Of a stretch of 45,190 nucleotides of DNA, positions 1-8,729 are shown piece by piece. The DNA lies in assembly GCA_910586875.1 (NCBI GenBank), contig CAJUJI010000005.1, forward strand, positions 1 to 45,190, written 5' to 3'. Position numbers and translations under genes: made by a program. Each line of letters opens with the position of its first letter. Within the stretch, counting starts at the first letter, position 1. The notes beneath the pieces were generated by a model that made no database searches, had not been told where the DNA came from, and saw only the letters and a list, made by a program, of their open reading frames with translations. This DNA is from an uncultured Anaerotruncus sp. GTDB lineage: Bacteria > Bacillota > Clostridia > Oscillospirales > Ruminococcaceae.

Positions 1-55
1 GTGCCGAAAATACTTGGCGGGAAGCTGCCTGGGAAGATAGGTCTATGCCAGCACA
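1..55 (+). rRNA. rrf: 5S ribosomal RNA, 3' end (partial)
   Basis: The first ~55 bases match the 3' third of a Firmicutes 5S rRNA: the loop E/helix IV-V part (AATACTTGGCGGGAAGCTG, CTGGGAAGATAGG) and the closing GCC segment. The 5' part lies outside the window. A strong terminator follows directly, as expected at the end of an rRNA operon. Seen in sequence; family from known 5S consensus. Confidence 0.75.
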
Positions 56-62
56 AAATCAG

Positions 63-98
63 AAAGGACAACATAATTTGTTGTCCTTTTTGTTTATT
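63..98 (+). terminator. Rho-independent terminator of the rRNA operon
   Basis: A perfect 11-bp stem (63-73 with 79-89, AAAGGACAACA / TGTTGTCCTTT) with a 5-nt loop runs into a T-rich tail. It lies just after the 5S rRNA end. Confidence 0.9.
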
Positions 99-102
99 TT
101 GC

Positions 103-131
103 TTGCTTTTTAGTCGGTTTCATGTTATACT
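103..131 (+). promoter_or_regulatory. Promoter for the DUF4234 gene
   Basis: TTGCTT (103-108), 17-bp spacer, TATACT (126-131) with an extended -10 TG at 123-124. A second -10-like TATAAA follows at 134-139. The gene starts at 165. Confidence 0.55.
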
Positions 132-164
132 GTTATAAAATGTAAATGTGGAGGAGGGTATTTC

Positions 165-524
165 ATGTACATTCAAAAGAAAAGTATTCCAATGATTATT
201 ATTCTGAGTCTTGTTACATGTGGGATCTATTATTTATTTTGGCTTTATCAAACCACGACAGAGGTCAATAATACAGTGGGCGATACCAGTGAAAGTGCAG
301 GGATGGAACTTGTACTGATTTTGGTAACCTGTGGAATTTATTCGCTTTATTGGTATTATAAATATTGCAAAAAGCTGGTACGGCTTTGCGAGCAGGTTGG
401 TGCGCCACAGACAGATAACAGCTTAGTTTGCTTGATTCTTGCGGTTTTTGGATTTTCTATTGTTTCCGGCGCAATTATGCAGTCGCAGATCAATATGTTG
501 GCGGATGGGATGGTTCGTCCGTAA
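165..524 (+). CDS. DUF4234 family small membrane protein
   Basis: 119-residue protein of unknown function. It has three predicted membrane segments (about residues 9-27, 48-66, 87-107). The repeated TCGIY-x-L-(F/Y)W-x-Y pattern, at about residues 18-28 and again at 55-65, is the hallmark of DUF4234 proteins, which usually have this duplicated helix-turn-helix membrane layout. The ATG at 165 follows GGAGGAGGG with good spacing. It is monocistronic: its own promoter lies upstream and a terminator directly downstream. Function cannot be inferred from context; the neighbours are an rRNA operon and nrdJ. Confidence 0.8.
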   Translation: MYIQKKSIPMIIILSLVTCGIYYLFWLYQTTTEVNNTVGDTSESAGMELVLILVTCGIYSLYWYYKYCKKLVRLCEQVGAPQTDNSLVCLILAVFGFSIVSGAIMQSQINMLADGMVRP

Positions 525-536
525 TGTTATTTTGCG

Positions 537-571
537 CAGAGGCTTTTTACAAGAGAAAAAGCCTCTGTTTT
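537..571 (+). terminator. Rho-independent terminator after the DUF4234 gene
   Basis: 12-bp perfect stem (537-548 with 556-567, CAGAGGCTTTTT / AAAAAGCCTCTG) followed by TTTT. Confidence 0.85.
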
Positions 572-633
572 ATCGTTTGGCAGTATTCACAACCTTGCCG
601 GAAATTTTTCGGTGAGGTTATTTATTTTTCTGC

Positions 634-662
634 TTGTATCATAGTGAAAGAAATGATACAAT
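634..662 (+). promoter_or_regulatory. nrdJ promoter
   Basis: TTGTAT (634-639), 17-bp spacer, TACAAT (657-662), with TG at 654-655 giving an extended -10. The nrdJ start is 57 bp downstream of the -10. Confidence 0.6.
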
Positions 663-668
663 ATATAG
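659..668 (+). promoter_or_regulatory. Candidate NrdR box overlapping the nrdJ -10
   Basis: CAATATATAG matches the NrdR box core CWATATATWG at every position and overlaps the -10 element. NrdR is the usual repressor of ribonucleotide reductase genes. NrdR boxes normally come in pairs and I do not see a convincing second one, so this stays a candidate. Confidence 0.4.
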
Positions 669-718
669 GCGTTTTAAAGAGCTAAGAATACAAGATATTC
701 GGTTTAGGAGTGCTTATT

Positions 719-2959
719 ATGGAGATTGGAAAAAATGCAATAACCGTTTTGGAAAAGCGCTATCTGCGTAAGGATGAACATGGTGAAAATATTGAAACGG
801 TGGAGGGAATGTTCCATCGGGTGGCGGACGCGATTGCCAAAGCAGATTTGAATTTCGATAAAAAGGCGAATATCAAAGCGACTGCGCAGAAATTTTATGA
901 GATGATGACCAATTTAGAGTTTCTGCCAAATTCGCCGACCCTGATGAATGCAGGAAAAGAATTGGGCCAGTTATCGGCATGTTTTGTGCTGCCGGTGGGC
1001 GATTCGATGGAGGAGATTTTTGAGGCGATTAAACAGGCGGCACTGATTCATAAAAGTGGTGGCGGGACCGGTTTTTCCTTCTCGCGGCTGCGTGGGGCAG
1101 GGGCAACAGTGCGCAGTACAGGCGGCGTTGCGAGTGGACCGGTCAGCTTTATGCGGGTGTTTAATATGGCGACCGAGGCGGTAAAGCAAGGCGGTACCCG
1201 CCGCGGAGCGAACATGGGTATTTTAAGAATCGATCACCCGGATATTTTGGAATTTATCGACTGCAAAAAGAACAATGCGGATATCACCAATTTTAATATT
1301 TCGGTAGGGATCACAGAGGAATTTATGCAGGCGGTGCAAAATCATCAGATCTATCAGCTCATCGATCCACGAACCCAAGAGGCGGTACAAGAGATGGATG
1401 CCCGCGAGGTTTTCCATAAAATTGTAGAGAGCGCTTGGAGAAACGGCGAACCAGGCATTATCTTTCTGGACAGGCTGAACAGAGATAATGTTGTGCCCTC
1501 TCAGGGGGAGATTGAAAGCACCAATCCTTGCGGAGAACAGCCTCTATTGCCATATGAATCCTGCAATTTAGGTTCGATCAACCTGGTAAATATGCTGGAA
1601 AAAGAAAATGGAATTTATCAGGTCAATTATAGTAAGCTAGAACAGACGGTAAAATCGGCGGTTCATTTTCTGGACAATGTGATCGAGGTAAACAAATATC
1701 CATTGGCGGCGATTGAGGCAACCACCAAACAGACCCGCAAAATCGGGCTGGGTGTGATGGGCTGGGCAGATATGCTGGCATGTATGGGGATCGCTTACAA
1801 TTCCGGTGAAGCGGTCGCGCTGGCGGGCAAGGTGATGAAATTTATCACGGATACTGGCCGAAAGGAGTCGATCGAGCTGGCGAAGCAACGCGGCACCTTT
1901 CCGCTGTTTAGCGAGAGCATCTTTGCGAATGGAATGCCGCTGCGCAATGCGACCATCACCACCATTGCACCAACGGGGACCCTGTCGATTATCGCAGGTT
2001 GCTCGTCGGGGGTGGAGCCGGTGTTTGCTTATGTGTTTATTCGCAATGTGATGGATGGTACTGAACTAATAGAGGTCAACCCTGTGCTGCGGGAGGCACT
2101 GGAAGCGCGCGGCTTGTACAGCGATGCACTTATGAAGAAGATTGCAGCGGCAGGAAGCCTTCAGCAGATACCGGAAATCCCCGAGGATATGAAGCGTGTT
2201 TTTGTGTGTGCACATGATGTCAGCCCACTGTATCATGTCAAGATGCAAGCAGCGTTCCAGAAATATACCGATAATGCGGTGTCCAAAACGGTCAATTTTG
2301 CTAACAGCGCAACGGTGGAGGATGTGCAGGAAGTTTATATGCTCGCATATGAGCTGGACTGCAAGGGTGTGACCATCTATCGGGACGGCAGCCGGATGGA
2401 ACAGGTGCTCAATATCGGCTCGGTCAAAAAAGAGGCAGAAAAAGCCACAGAACAAACCGCCGTAAATACTGGAATAAAGCCTCGCCCGCGGCCGGAGGTC
2501 ACCTATGGACTGACCGAACGTATGAAAATCGGTTGCGGCAATTTGTACGTGACGGTCAATTATGACGAGAGCGGAATTTGTGAGGTATTTACCTCGACCG
2601 GAAAGGCGGGCGGCTGTCCGTCACAATCGGAGGCGACCGCTAGACTGGTTTCGATCGCGCTGCGCAGCGGAGTGAGTGTGCAGGAGATTTTGGACCAGCT
2701 TAGAGGGATTCGTTGCCCATCCACCATCCGCCACACAGGGATGAAATGTACCTCCTGTCCAGACGCGATTGCAAAGGTGGTCAAAAAGGTTGTGGACATG
2801 CTGGAGGCGCAGAAGCTAGGCGGGATGCTGCAACCGATGGCACAGCCGGAACAGGCCCAACAGCAGGCGGAGCTGCATTGTCCAGAATGCGGTGCGGTGA
2901 TGGAGCATGAAAGCGGCTGTGTCAGCTGCCGTTCCTGCGGATACTCGAAATGTAGCTGA
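719..2959 (+). CDS. nrdJ: Adenosylcobalamin-dependent (class II) ribonucleoside-diphosphate reductase
   Basis: 746-residue class II RNR, reducing ribonucleotides to deoxyribonucleotides without oxygen using coenzyme B12. Visible features: the first active-site cysteine in [10 protein letters not shown] (Cys88), the catalytic NPCGEQ motif (Cys271, Glu273), the substrate-phosphate loop APTGTLSII near residue 417, a C-terminal TSCPD domain (about 595-690), and a cysteine-rich tail from about 720 (CPEC, CVSCRSC, SKC) that resembles a zinc ribbon/redox arm. The ATG at 719 is preferred over an in-frame GTG at 710 because the TTTAGGAG site (703-710) overlaps that GTG and is 8 nt from the ATG. Promoter and a candidate NrdR box lie upstream. 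The next gene begins 11 bp downstream, suggesting co-transcription. Confidence 0.95.
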   Translation: MEIGKNAITVLEKRYLRKDEHGENIETVEGMFHRVADAIAKADLNFDKKANIKATAQKFYEMMTNLEFLPNSPTLMNAGKELGQLSACFVLPVGDSMEEIFEAIKQAALIHKSGGGTGFSFSRLRGAGATVRSTGGVASGPVSFMRVFNMATEAVKQGGTRRGANMGILRIDHPDILEFIDCKKNNADITNFNISVGITEEFMQAVQNHQIYQLIDPRTQEAVQEMDAREVFHKIVESAWRNGEPGIIFLDRLNRDNVVPSQGEIESTNPCGEQPLLPYESCNLGSINLVNMLEKENGIYQVNYSKLEQTVKSAVHFLDNVIEVNKYPLAAIEATTKQTRKIGLGVMGWADMLACMGIAYNSGEAVALAGKVMKFITDTGRKESIELAKQRGTFPLFSESIFANGMPLRNATITTIAPTGTLSIIAGCSSGVEPVFAYVFIRNVMDGTELIEVNPVLREALEARGLYSDALMKKIAAAGSLQQIPEIPEDMKRVFVCAHDVSPLYHVKMQAAFQKYTDNAVSKTVNFANSATVEDVQEVYMLAYELDCKGVTIYRDGSRMEQVLNIGSVKKEAEKATEQTAVNTGIKPRPRPEVTYGLTERMKIGCGNLYVTVNYDESGICEVFTSTGKAGGCPSQSEATARLVSIALRSGVSVQEILDQLRGIRCPSTIRHTGMKCTSCPDAIAKVVKKVVDMLEAQKLGGMLQPMAQPEQAQQQAELHCPECGAVMEHESGCVSCRSCGYSKCS

Positions 2960-2969
2960 GGGGCAGCTG

Positions 2970-3767
2970 ATGAAAACGCTTGCTGCGTTGATGCAGAATG
3001 CGCAGATTGATCAGTGGGGTGTTTGCGCCTTTTCAGATGTGCTCCCGCTGCTCAATGTGCGCTCTAAAAATCGTATTCCCCGGAATGCAAGGTCGGTGAT
3101 TGTAGTCCTATTCGGATATTATGTTGGAGATTATCCGAATAGGAATGTGTCGCGTTATGCGATTGTTGACGATTATCATACAGTCCTACGGCAAAAGCTA
3201 AATGATATTGTGGAAAACCTGTTGAATCTGTTTAAAACCCACTGGTTTTCCCCATTTGTAGACGCTTCTCCAATCCATGAGGTGCGTGCAGCGCAGCTTG
3301 CAGGGTTGGGAGAGATTGGAATGAATGGGCAGCTGCTGAATCCCATTTATGGGAGCTACTGCTTTATTGGAGAGATTGTAACCTCGCTGCCGCTACCGCC
3401 GAGCCGCCCGCAGACCGGCAGCTGTACACATTGCGGCGCGTGCGTGGCCGCCTGCCCAACCGGAGCGCTTTCCTCCGATGGGTTTTTGAAGGAACGCTGC
3501 CGTTCGCAGATCACCCAGAAAAAGGGCGAGCTGACCGAATGGGAGCGGGAGCAGATTCGTGCGGGCGGACTTGTCTGGGGCTGCGATTGCTGCACCGATG
3601 CGTGTCCGGTGAATCGCGGGGTAAAACCTTCATTGGTTGAGGGGTTTTACACGGATATTGCACCGGTGGTCGGGCAGGATAATGCAGGCAGGCTTTGTTT
3701 GGTAAAAGCCTATGGCTGGCGGGGAGAGACGGTTATCCTGCGCAATCTGCGGATTCTTTCAGAGTAG
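2970..3767 (+). CDS. Epoxyqueuosine reductase (QueG)-like 4Fe-4S protein
   Basis: 265-residue Fe-S protein. An N-terminal QueG-like region carries a DDYH motif, followed by two ferredoxin-type cysteine clusters, CTHCGACVAACP at about residue 152 and CDCCTDACP at about 205; these bind two [4Fe-4S] clusters. QueG performs the last step of queuosine synthesis using cobalamin, reducing epoxyqueuosine in tRNA. This protein is shorter than typical QueG (about 310-380 residues) and lacks a C-terminal HEAT extension, so it may belong to a QueG-like subfamily with another substrate. The start at 2970 follows GAGGGG; there is an 11-bp gap to nrdJ, another B12 enzyme, so the two are probably one transcript. 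Confidence 0.75.
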   Translation: MKTLAALMQNAQIDQWGVCAFSDVLPLLNVRSKNRIPRNARSVIVVLFGYYVGDYPNRNVSRYAIVDDYHTVLRQKLNDIVENLLNLFKTHWFSPFVDASPIHEVRAAQLAGLGEIGMNGQLLNPIYGSYCFIGEIVTSLPLPPSRPQTGSCTHCGACVAACPTGALSSDGFLKERCRSQITQKKGELTEWEREQIRAGGLVWGCDCCTDACPVNRGVKPSLVEGFYTDIAPVVGQDNAGRLCLVKAYGWRGETVILRNLRILSE

Positions 3768-3865
3768 AGTGCGGCATTTTAGGCGCGGACTTTTTTGCGT
3801 GGCGGCTCGCCGCCGCTGGAGAGCAGATACTGCGGTTTAAGCATCAAGGAAAAGGAGACAGCGAT

Positions 3866-4918
3866 ATGGAAATTTTAACTCCTGAGCAATATAGTGAATA
3901 TGAGCGCTTTGTGACCTCCCATCCACAGGGCAGCTTTACACAAAGCGTCAATTGGCAGAAGGTCAAGAATAACTGGGGGTTTGAGGCGGTCGTTTCACGC
4001 GATGACACCGGCGCAATTGTGGGCGGCTGCTCGGTTCTCATCCAGAAAATTCCTGGCATTGGAACATCCTTTCTTTATGCGCCACGCGGCCCGGTCTGTG
4101 ATCTGCATGATCGCGCGGTATTGGAGGATCTAAAGGCTGGAATCGATCAGCTCGCTAAAAAATATAACGCGCATTTGTTTAAGATGGACCCGGATGTACT
4201 GATGAGCGACACCGAATTTTTGGGGATCGCCAAAGGGATGGGATTTCGTCAAAGCTATGGGCCAGACGGCTTTGAAGGGATTCAGGCGCGGTTTAACTAT
4301 CGCTTATACCTCAATGGGCGCAGTGAGGAGGAGCTGTTTGCAAACCTCACCCAAAAGACACGCTATAACTGTCGGGTCGCGATGAAAAAAGGGGTGGAAA
4401 TCCGGATTGTAGGGAAAGAGTATCTGGATGAATTTATGCGGATTATGCGCACAACCGGAGAACGTGACGGCTTTAACATCCGTCCGCAGGCATACTTTGA
4501 GCGTATGCTGGATGCGCTGGGGGAGCATGTGCGGCTTTATATGGGCTTCTATCAAAATCAGCCGGTTTGCGGCGCAATCACCACCAATTATGCGGGGAAG
4601 GTCTGCTATGTATATGGCGCCTCGGACAATGTTTACCGAAATGTGATGCCGAATTATTTGATCCAGTGGCAGATGATCCAATGGGCGGTGGAAACCGGTT
4701 GTAGCGTATACGATTTTCAAGGGGTCAGCGGCAATATGGATGAGAATAGCCATATGTATGGGCTGTACCGGTTTAAACGCGGGTTTAACGGCAGCCTGGA
4801 CGAGCTTGCAGGCGAGTTTGATTATATTTATCAGCCAATAAAGGCGAAGTTGGTGGACCAAGCGCTGGCGTGGAACGGCAGATTGCGCAGCTTGAAAAAG
4901 AGGCTGGGGAGAAAATGA
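3866..4918 (+). CDS. FemAB/FemX-family peptidoglycan interpeptide bridge aminoacyltransferase
   Basis: 350-residue protein of the FemABX (GNAT-related, aminoacyl-tRNA-dependent) family, which adds amino acids to the stem peptide of lipid II in the cytoplasm. Family signs: the N-terminal SHPQGSFTQSVNWQKVK segment, the SFLYAPRGPVCD strand region, and the C-terminal YDFQGVSG...GLYRFKRGF signature, where the second GNAT-like domain ends. The ATG at 3866 has AGGAAAAGGAG upstream; about 100 bp separate it from the QueG-like gene. The stop overlaps the start of the decarboxylase gene (ATGA), so they are translationally coupled. Which amino acid is added cannot be read from the sequence. Confidence 0.85.
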   Translation: MEILTPEQYSEYERFVTSHPQGSFTQSVNWQKVKNNWGFEAVVSRDDTGAIVGGCSVLIQKIPGIGTSFLYAPRGPVCDLHDRAVLEDLKAGIDQLAKKYNAHLFKMDPDVLMSDTEFLGIAKGMGFRQSYGPDGFEGIQARFNYRLYLNGRSEEELFANLTQKTRYNCRVAMKKGVEIRIVGKEYLDEFMRIMRTTGERDGFNIRPQAYFERMLDALGEHVRLYMGFYQNQPVCGAITTNYAGKVCYVYGASDNVYRNVMPNYLIQWQMIQWAVETGCSVYDFQGVSGNMDENSHMYGLYRFKRGFNGSLDELAGEFDYIYQPIKAKLVDQALAWNGRLRSLKKRLGRK

Positions 4919-6267
4919 GCGGCAGGACACCACTGCATGACGCGGTCGAGGAATATTTGCAAAAGGGCTATGCGCGATTTCATATGCCGGGGCATAAAGG
5001 GACTGGGAGCGAGGCGCTTGCCTGGGATATCACCGAGGTAGAGGGCGCGGACAGCTTATACCATGCGGCAGGGCCGATTTTGGAGCTGGAAAAGCAGATA
5101 GCGGCGTTGTATGGCGCCAAACGGACGCTGCTATCTGCGGGCGGTGCGACGCTGTGTATCCAGACGATGCTGGCACTTGTGTGTGAAACCGGCAGCAAGG
5201 TGGTGATGAGTAGAAACATCCACCAGGCGGCAATTCACACCTGTGCGCTGCTGGACCTCTCTCCGGTTTGGATCTACCCCGAGCAGACGGATGGCTGGTT
5301 TTTGGGGCGGTACAGCCCAACAGCGGTGCGGGAAGCGCTAAAAGCGCATCCGGATGCGGCGGCGGTCTATCTGACCTCGCCGGACTATTTTGGCGTGATC
5401 AGCGATTTACAGGGGATCGCTGCTGTTTGCCGGGAAAAGGATGTGCCGTTGCTGGTGGATAATGCGCATGGCGCGCACCTGAAATTTCTGCCGCAGCGCT
5501 ACGGGCAGCTGCATCCGATGGATTGCGGCGCCGCGATCTGCTGTGACAGCCTACATAAGACGATGCCCGCGATGACAGGCGCCGCGCTGCTACATCTGGG
5601 CGAGCAGCGCTTTTGCCAGGATGCAAAGCGCAGGATGGCGCTGTTTGGCTCAACAAGTCCTAGCTATCCAATTTTGCTCTCCTGTGAGCGGGCGGCAGCT
5701 TATGCGGAAAGCCAGGAGGCGCAAGCAGGGTTTGACGAAACTGCGCGCCGGTTGGATCGGCTGCGGCTGCTTGCACTGCAAAAGGGGTTTGCGCTGCCGC
5801 AGGGGGTGAGCGATCCTGCAAAGCTGGTGCTGGGATTTGCAGCACGGGGCTTCTCTGCACAGGAATTGAAAGCGAAATTGCACGCAAGCGGGATAGAACC
5901 GGAATATGTGAGCAATACAGCCTGTGTGCTGATGGCAAACGGGCTGAACACAGCGGAGGATTACCAGCGTGTGGAGCGGTTTTTGCTGGACCTGGACGCG
6001 GGCATGCGTGTTTGTGCGCCTATGCAGCGGCTTGCGAAGCTGGAACAGGCGTGCTCGGTGCGGCAGGCGGTGTTTGCGCAGCAGCAACCGGTTGCGCTGG
6101 AACAGGCGCTCGGCAGAGTCGCCGCGGACGCAAGCTGTCCATGCCCGCCGGGAGTGCCGGTCGTAATGCCGGGGGAGCGCATCAATGAACAGGCGATGGT
6201 ACTTTTAAAGGATTATGGGATCACACAATTGCAGGTGATTTCCAACAAAAAAACTGTGGAAATCTAG
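4915..6267 (+). CDS. PLP-dependent Orn/Lys/Arg decarboxylase-family protein (YaaO-like)
   Basis: 450-residue fold-type I PLP enzyme of the Orn/Lys/Arg decarboxylase major-domain family. Visible motifs: FHMPGHKG near residue 24 (the substrate/PLP signature of the family), the AGGAT aldehyde-stacking region, VDNAHGAH (PLP-N1 aspartate), and CDSLHKTMPAMTG with the Schiff-base lysine at about 215. Like Bacillus subtilis YaaO it has no N-terminal wing domain, and it lies in the same neighbourhood as in Bacillus (yaaO upstream of darA-holB-ricT). Substrate (arginine, lysine or ornithine) is not determinable here. ATGA overlap with the FemX-like gene. Confidence 0.85.
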   Translation: MSGRTPLHDAVEEYLQKGYARFHMPGHKGTGSEALAWDITEVEGADSLYHAAGPILELEKQIAALYGAKRTLLSAGGATLCIQTMLALVCETGSKVVMSRNIHQAAIHTCALLDLSPVWIYPEQTDGWFLGRYSPTAVREALKAHPDAAAVYLTSPDYFGVISDLQGIAAVCREKDVPLLVDNAHGAHLKFLPQRYGQLHPMDCGAAICCDSLHKTMPAMTGAALLHLGEQRFCQDAKRRMALFGSTSPSYPILLSCERAAAYAESQEAQAGFDETARRLDRLRLLALQKGFALPQGVSDPAKLVLGFAARGFSAQELKAKLHASGIEPEYVSNTACVLMANGLNTAEDYQRVERFLLDLDAGMRVCAPMQRLAKLEQACSVRQAVFAQQQPVALEQALGRVAADASCPCPPGVPVVMPGERINEQAMVLLKDYGITQLQVISNKKTVEI

Positions 6268-6276
6268 GAGCGTATG

Positions 6277-6285
6277 TGTTATAAT
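6277..6285 (+). promoter_or_regulatory. Extended -10 promoter for darA-holB-ricT
   Basis: TGTTATAAT (TG at 6277-6278, TATAAT at 6280-6285) is a consensus extended -10. No good -35 is present, as is allowed for extended -10 promoters. It lies 10 bp after the decarboxylase stop and 67 bp before the darA start. Confidence 0.6.
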
Positions 6286-6351
6286 AGCAATAGGTTAGAA
6301 TGACACAATCGTTAGAATCTCGTGTGTTCCACCATGACAGGAGGGTACCTT

Positions 6352-6675
6352 ATGAAGCTAATTTTTGCAATTGTATCCAATGATGATAGTTCCAGAGTTT
6401 CAAAAGAACTGACAAAGAATAAATTGGCTGTAACGCGGCTTGCTACGACAGGCGGTTTTTTGATGGCAGGCAACACCACCTTTTTAATCGGCACAGAGGA
6501 CGACCGCGTAGACGAGGTTATTTCTATCATCGGCACCCATTCCAAAAAAAGGACCCAGATGGTACCTTCCTCCGCATCCTACGGGGTGGGGATGTACACC
6601 TCCTTTCCGGTAGAGGTTCAGGTGGGTGGTGCAACGATTTTTGTTACCAATATTGAAAGATTTGAGAAACTTTGA
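6352..6675 (+). CDS. darA: Cyclic-di-AMP receptor DarA/PstA
   Basis: 107-residue PII-like protein, matching the length of B. subtilis DarA (YaaQ) and S. aureus PstA, trimeric proteins that bind c-di-AMP. Family sequence is clear: MKLIFAIVSNDD at the start, LAVTRLATTGGFLMAGNTTFLIG in the middle and the C-terminal EVQVGGATIFVTNIERFE. The ATG at 6352 is preferred over an upstream in-frame ATG at 6322, since CAGGAGGG sits 6-8 nt before it. Its stop overlaps the holB start by one base. The partner process is not known for the family, but the conserved link to holB and ricT is retained here. Confidence 0.93.
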   Translation: MKLIFAIVSNDDSSRVSKELTKNKLAVTRLATTGGFLMAGNTTFLIGTEDDRVDEVISIIGTHSKKRTQMVPSSASYGVGMYTSFPVEVQVGGATIFVTNIERFEKL

Positions 6676-7637
6676 TGATTGAGCTTGCTTATAACCGAAA
6701 AGCGCAGACGACGCTCGCCAACCTCAGCGCTGGCGGGCGTTTGCCGCATGCGTTGCTGATAGAAGGTCCCGCCGGCTGCGGGAAAAAGACGCTGGGCAGA
6801 CTGTTTGCACAATATGCGTTGTGCGCAGAGCAGCAGGACAAGCCTTGCGGTGCTTGTGCGCACTGCATCAAGGTTGCAAAGCAGGTGCATCCAGATGTGC
6901 GGTTTTACACGGTGCCGGAGGGGAAAAAGGAATTTCCGATCGACCTGGTGCGTGAGCTGCGTCAGGATGCGTATATTGCGCCAAATGAAGGGGCCTGCAA
7001 GGTTTATTTATTGGATAAAGCGCACGCAATGAACACTGCTGCTCAAAATGCGCTGCTCAAAATTATCGAGGAGCCGCCGGCACATGTCCGCTTTGTGCTG
7101 CTTTGCGAGAATCGTTCGATGCTGCTGCCGACCATCCTGTCACGGGTGACGGCGATTGAGCTGGAGCTTTTGTCGGTGGAGCAGTGCGCACAGGCGCTCA
7201 TACAGCTTGCACCTGACGCGTCCGAGACGGCGCGCAGGGCGGCTGCAATCGGTGCAGGCGGCAATATTGGCCGGGCGTTGGAGCTGCTGGATTCGGCCAA
7301 ACCGTCAAAGACTGCTGCCGATACCCACAAGCTGCGGGAGCTGCTGCTGTTTGGGGAGCGGTATGATGCGCTCCTGCTGCTTGCGGCCTATGACAAGGAC
7401 AGAGAGGGGCTGCTTTCGCTGCTCTCGCTGCTGCGCGAATCGTTTGCGGGGCTGGCACTGGCGCATTATAGCGGCGCGTACCAGGAGGAGGAGCGGCTGC
7501 TGAACTGGATCACCGCGAAACAGGCGCTGGTTGCCGCTGGCGCGGTGGAGCGCGCTGCGCTGCGTGCGGCACGCAATGTAGGAATTCCGTTGCTATGCGC
7601 CTGCATGGTTGAAGAGGTCAAGGGCGCATTGCGTTAA
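6675..7637 (+). CDS. holB: DNA polymerase III subunit delta prime
   Basis: 320-residue clamp-loader subunit of the replicative polymerase. Walker A GPAGCGKKT at residues 31-39; the four zinc-binding cysteines at 50, 58, 61 and 64; the LLDKAHAMNTAAQNALLKIIEEPP segment is the walker-B/delta-prime signature; the sensor-1/SRC region reads TILSRV. Lid and collar domains follow. The start codon overlaps the darA stop (TGATG). It ends 23 bp before ricT, in the arrangement conserved in Firmicutes. Confidence 0.93.
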   Translation: MIELAYNRKAQTTLANLSAGGRLPHALLIEGPAGCGKKTLGRLFAQYALCAEQQDKPCGACAHCIKVAKQVHPDVRFYTVPEGKKEFPIDLVRELRQDAYIAPNEGACKVYLLDKAHAMNTAAQNALLKIIEEPPAHVRFVLLCENRSMLLPTILSRVTAIELELLSVEQCAQALIQLAPDASETARRAAAIGAGGNIGRALELLDSAKPSKTAADTHKLRELLLFGERYDALLLLAAYDKDREGLLSLLSLLRESFAGLALAHYSGAYQEEERLLNWITAKQALVAAGAVERAALRAARNVGIPLLCACMVEEVKGALR

Positions 7638-7660
7638 AGAAAAGAGATCAGGAGGGCTTT

Positions 7661-8488
7661 ATGGCTGAGATTATCGGTGTTAGATTTAAAAGCGTGGGAA
7701 AGGTCTATTACTTTGACCCGGGCCCGCTCCGGTTGGAAAAAGGGATGCAGGTTATTGTTGAGACAGCACGCGGCGTGGAATGTGGCGAGGTGGCGATGGG
7801 CAACCGCCATATCGACGATGAGGAGTTGGCCAAGCCGCTAAAAAAGGTGATACGCAGCGCAACCCAGGAGGACCTGCGCAAGCTGCGCGACAATGCCAGC
7901 CGCGAGAAACAGGCGTTTGCCATCTGCAACGAGAAGATTGCAAAGCACAAGCTGAACATGAAGCTGGTGGATGTGGAGTTTACCTTTGACAACAACAAAA
8001 TTCTGTTTTATTTCACCGCTGATGGGCGGGTTGATTTCCGCGAGCTGGTAAAGGATCTGGCATCGGTGTTCCGCACCCGCATTGAGCTACGGCAAATCGG
8101 TGTGCGAGATGAGGCGAAGATGCTCGGGGGGCTGGGAATTTGCGGGCGGCCGTTCTGCTGTTCGACCTTTTTGGGGGAGTTTCAGCCCGTGTCTATCAAG
8201 ATGGCAAAGGAACAGGGCTTGTCGCTGAATCCAACGAAAATTTCCGGCACCTGTGGGCGGCTGATGTGCTGTCTAAAATACGAGCAGGAAGCGTATGAGG
8301 ATCTGCTGCGTACGACGCCTAGGGTCGGAGCGCTGGTGCACACCAAAGAGGGGCGCGGTACGGTGGTAGAGGTCAATTTGCTGACCGGTATGCTCAAGAT
8401 CGCGCCAGAGAAGGATCAGGCCGCTGCAAAATATTATAATAAAAGCGAGGTGCGCTTGCTGCGGGAGGCGCAACGGGAGGAGGAATAG
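7661..8488 (+). CDS. ricT: PSP1-domain protein RicT (YaaT)
   Basis: 275-residue PSP1 protein. In B. subtilis RicT (YaaT) acts in the RicA-RicF-RicT complex, which carries Fe-S clusters and promotes RNase Y-dependent mRNA processing and sporulation/competence phosphorelay output. The conserved cysteine-rich block is present at about residues 160-205 (CGRPFCCSTFL, CGRLMCCLKYE). An N-terminal MAEIIGVRFKSVGKVYYFDPG is typical. AGGAGG precedes the ATG. RicA/RicF partners are not in this window. Confidence 0.92.
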   Translation: MAEIIGVRFKSVGKVYYFDPGPLRLEKGMQVIVETARGVECGEVAMGNRHIDDEELAKPLKKVIRSATQEDLRKLRDNASREKQAFAICNEKIAKHKLNMKLVDVEFTFDNNKILFYFTADGRVDFRELVKDLASVFRTRIELRQIGVRDEAKMLGGLGICGRPFCCSTFLGEFQPVSIKMAKEQGLSLNPTKISGTCGRLMCCLKYEQEAYEDLLRTTPRVGALVHTKEGRGTVVEVNLLTGMLKIAPEKDQAAAKYYNKSEVRLLREAQREEE

Positions 8489-8593
8489 TTGGCGCGGATA
8501 AACGCTTTTTGCCGCTGGTGGCTTTATGCTGCGAGAAAATCACAGGCGGCAGGGGCGCTGCCTGTGACCGGTAAGGAGCAGGGGCGCAAATAG
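8489..8593 (+). CDS. Possible 34-residue small protein downstream of ricT
   Basis: A TTG codon immediately after the ricT stop is preceded by GGGAGGAGGAA, which is placed correctly for translation although it lies inside the ricT end. The reading frame encodes 34 residues, basic and with a hydrophobic/aromatic patch (FCRWWLYAARK), ending at TAG 8591-8593. I do not recognise a family. The same stretch contains an imperfect hairpin (CACAGGC 8541-8547 / GCCTGTG 8560-8566), so it could instead be a non-coding 3' end of the operon mRNA. Confidence 0.3.
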   Translation: MARINAFCRWWLYAARKSQAAGALPVTGKEQGRK

Positions 8594-8628
8594 CTGAAAA
8601 TTTCTATAAAAAATATAACTGCCAACTC

Positions 8629-8656
8629 TTGATTTTTTTATAGACTATGATAAAAT
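8629..8656 (+). promoter_or_regulatory. Ferredoxin gene promoter
   Basis: TTGATT (8629-8634), 16-bp spacer, TAAAAT (8651-8656) with TG at 8648-8649 (extended -10). It is AT-rich compared with its surroundings. The gene starts 73 bp downstream. Confidence 0.6.
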
Positions 8657-8729
8657 GAGTGTAGTATCTGCCTTTGAGCTTCTTAGGCGGGGAGGAATAG
8701 ATACAACAATTTTTTTGGAGGTGTTCCCT

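Noticed and set aside
1-55. SRP RNA or tRNA as explanation of the left edge
   Set aside because: The order AATACTTGG ... CTGGGAAGATAGG ... GCC fits the 5S rRNA 3' part; no cloverleaf or SRP Alu/S-domain pattern.
710-718. GTG at 710 as nrdJ start
   Set aside because: It overlaps the TTTAGGAG ribosome binding site; ATG 719 has correct spacing.
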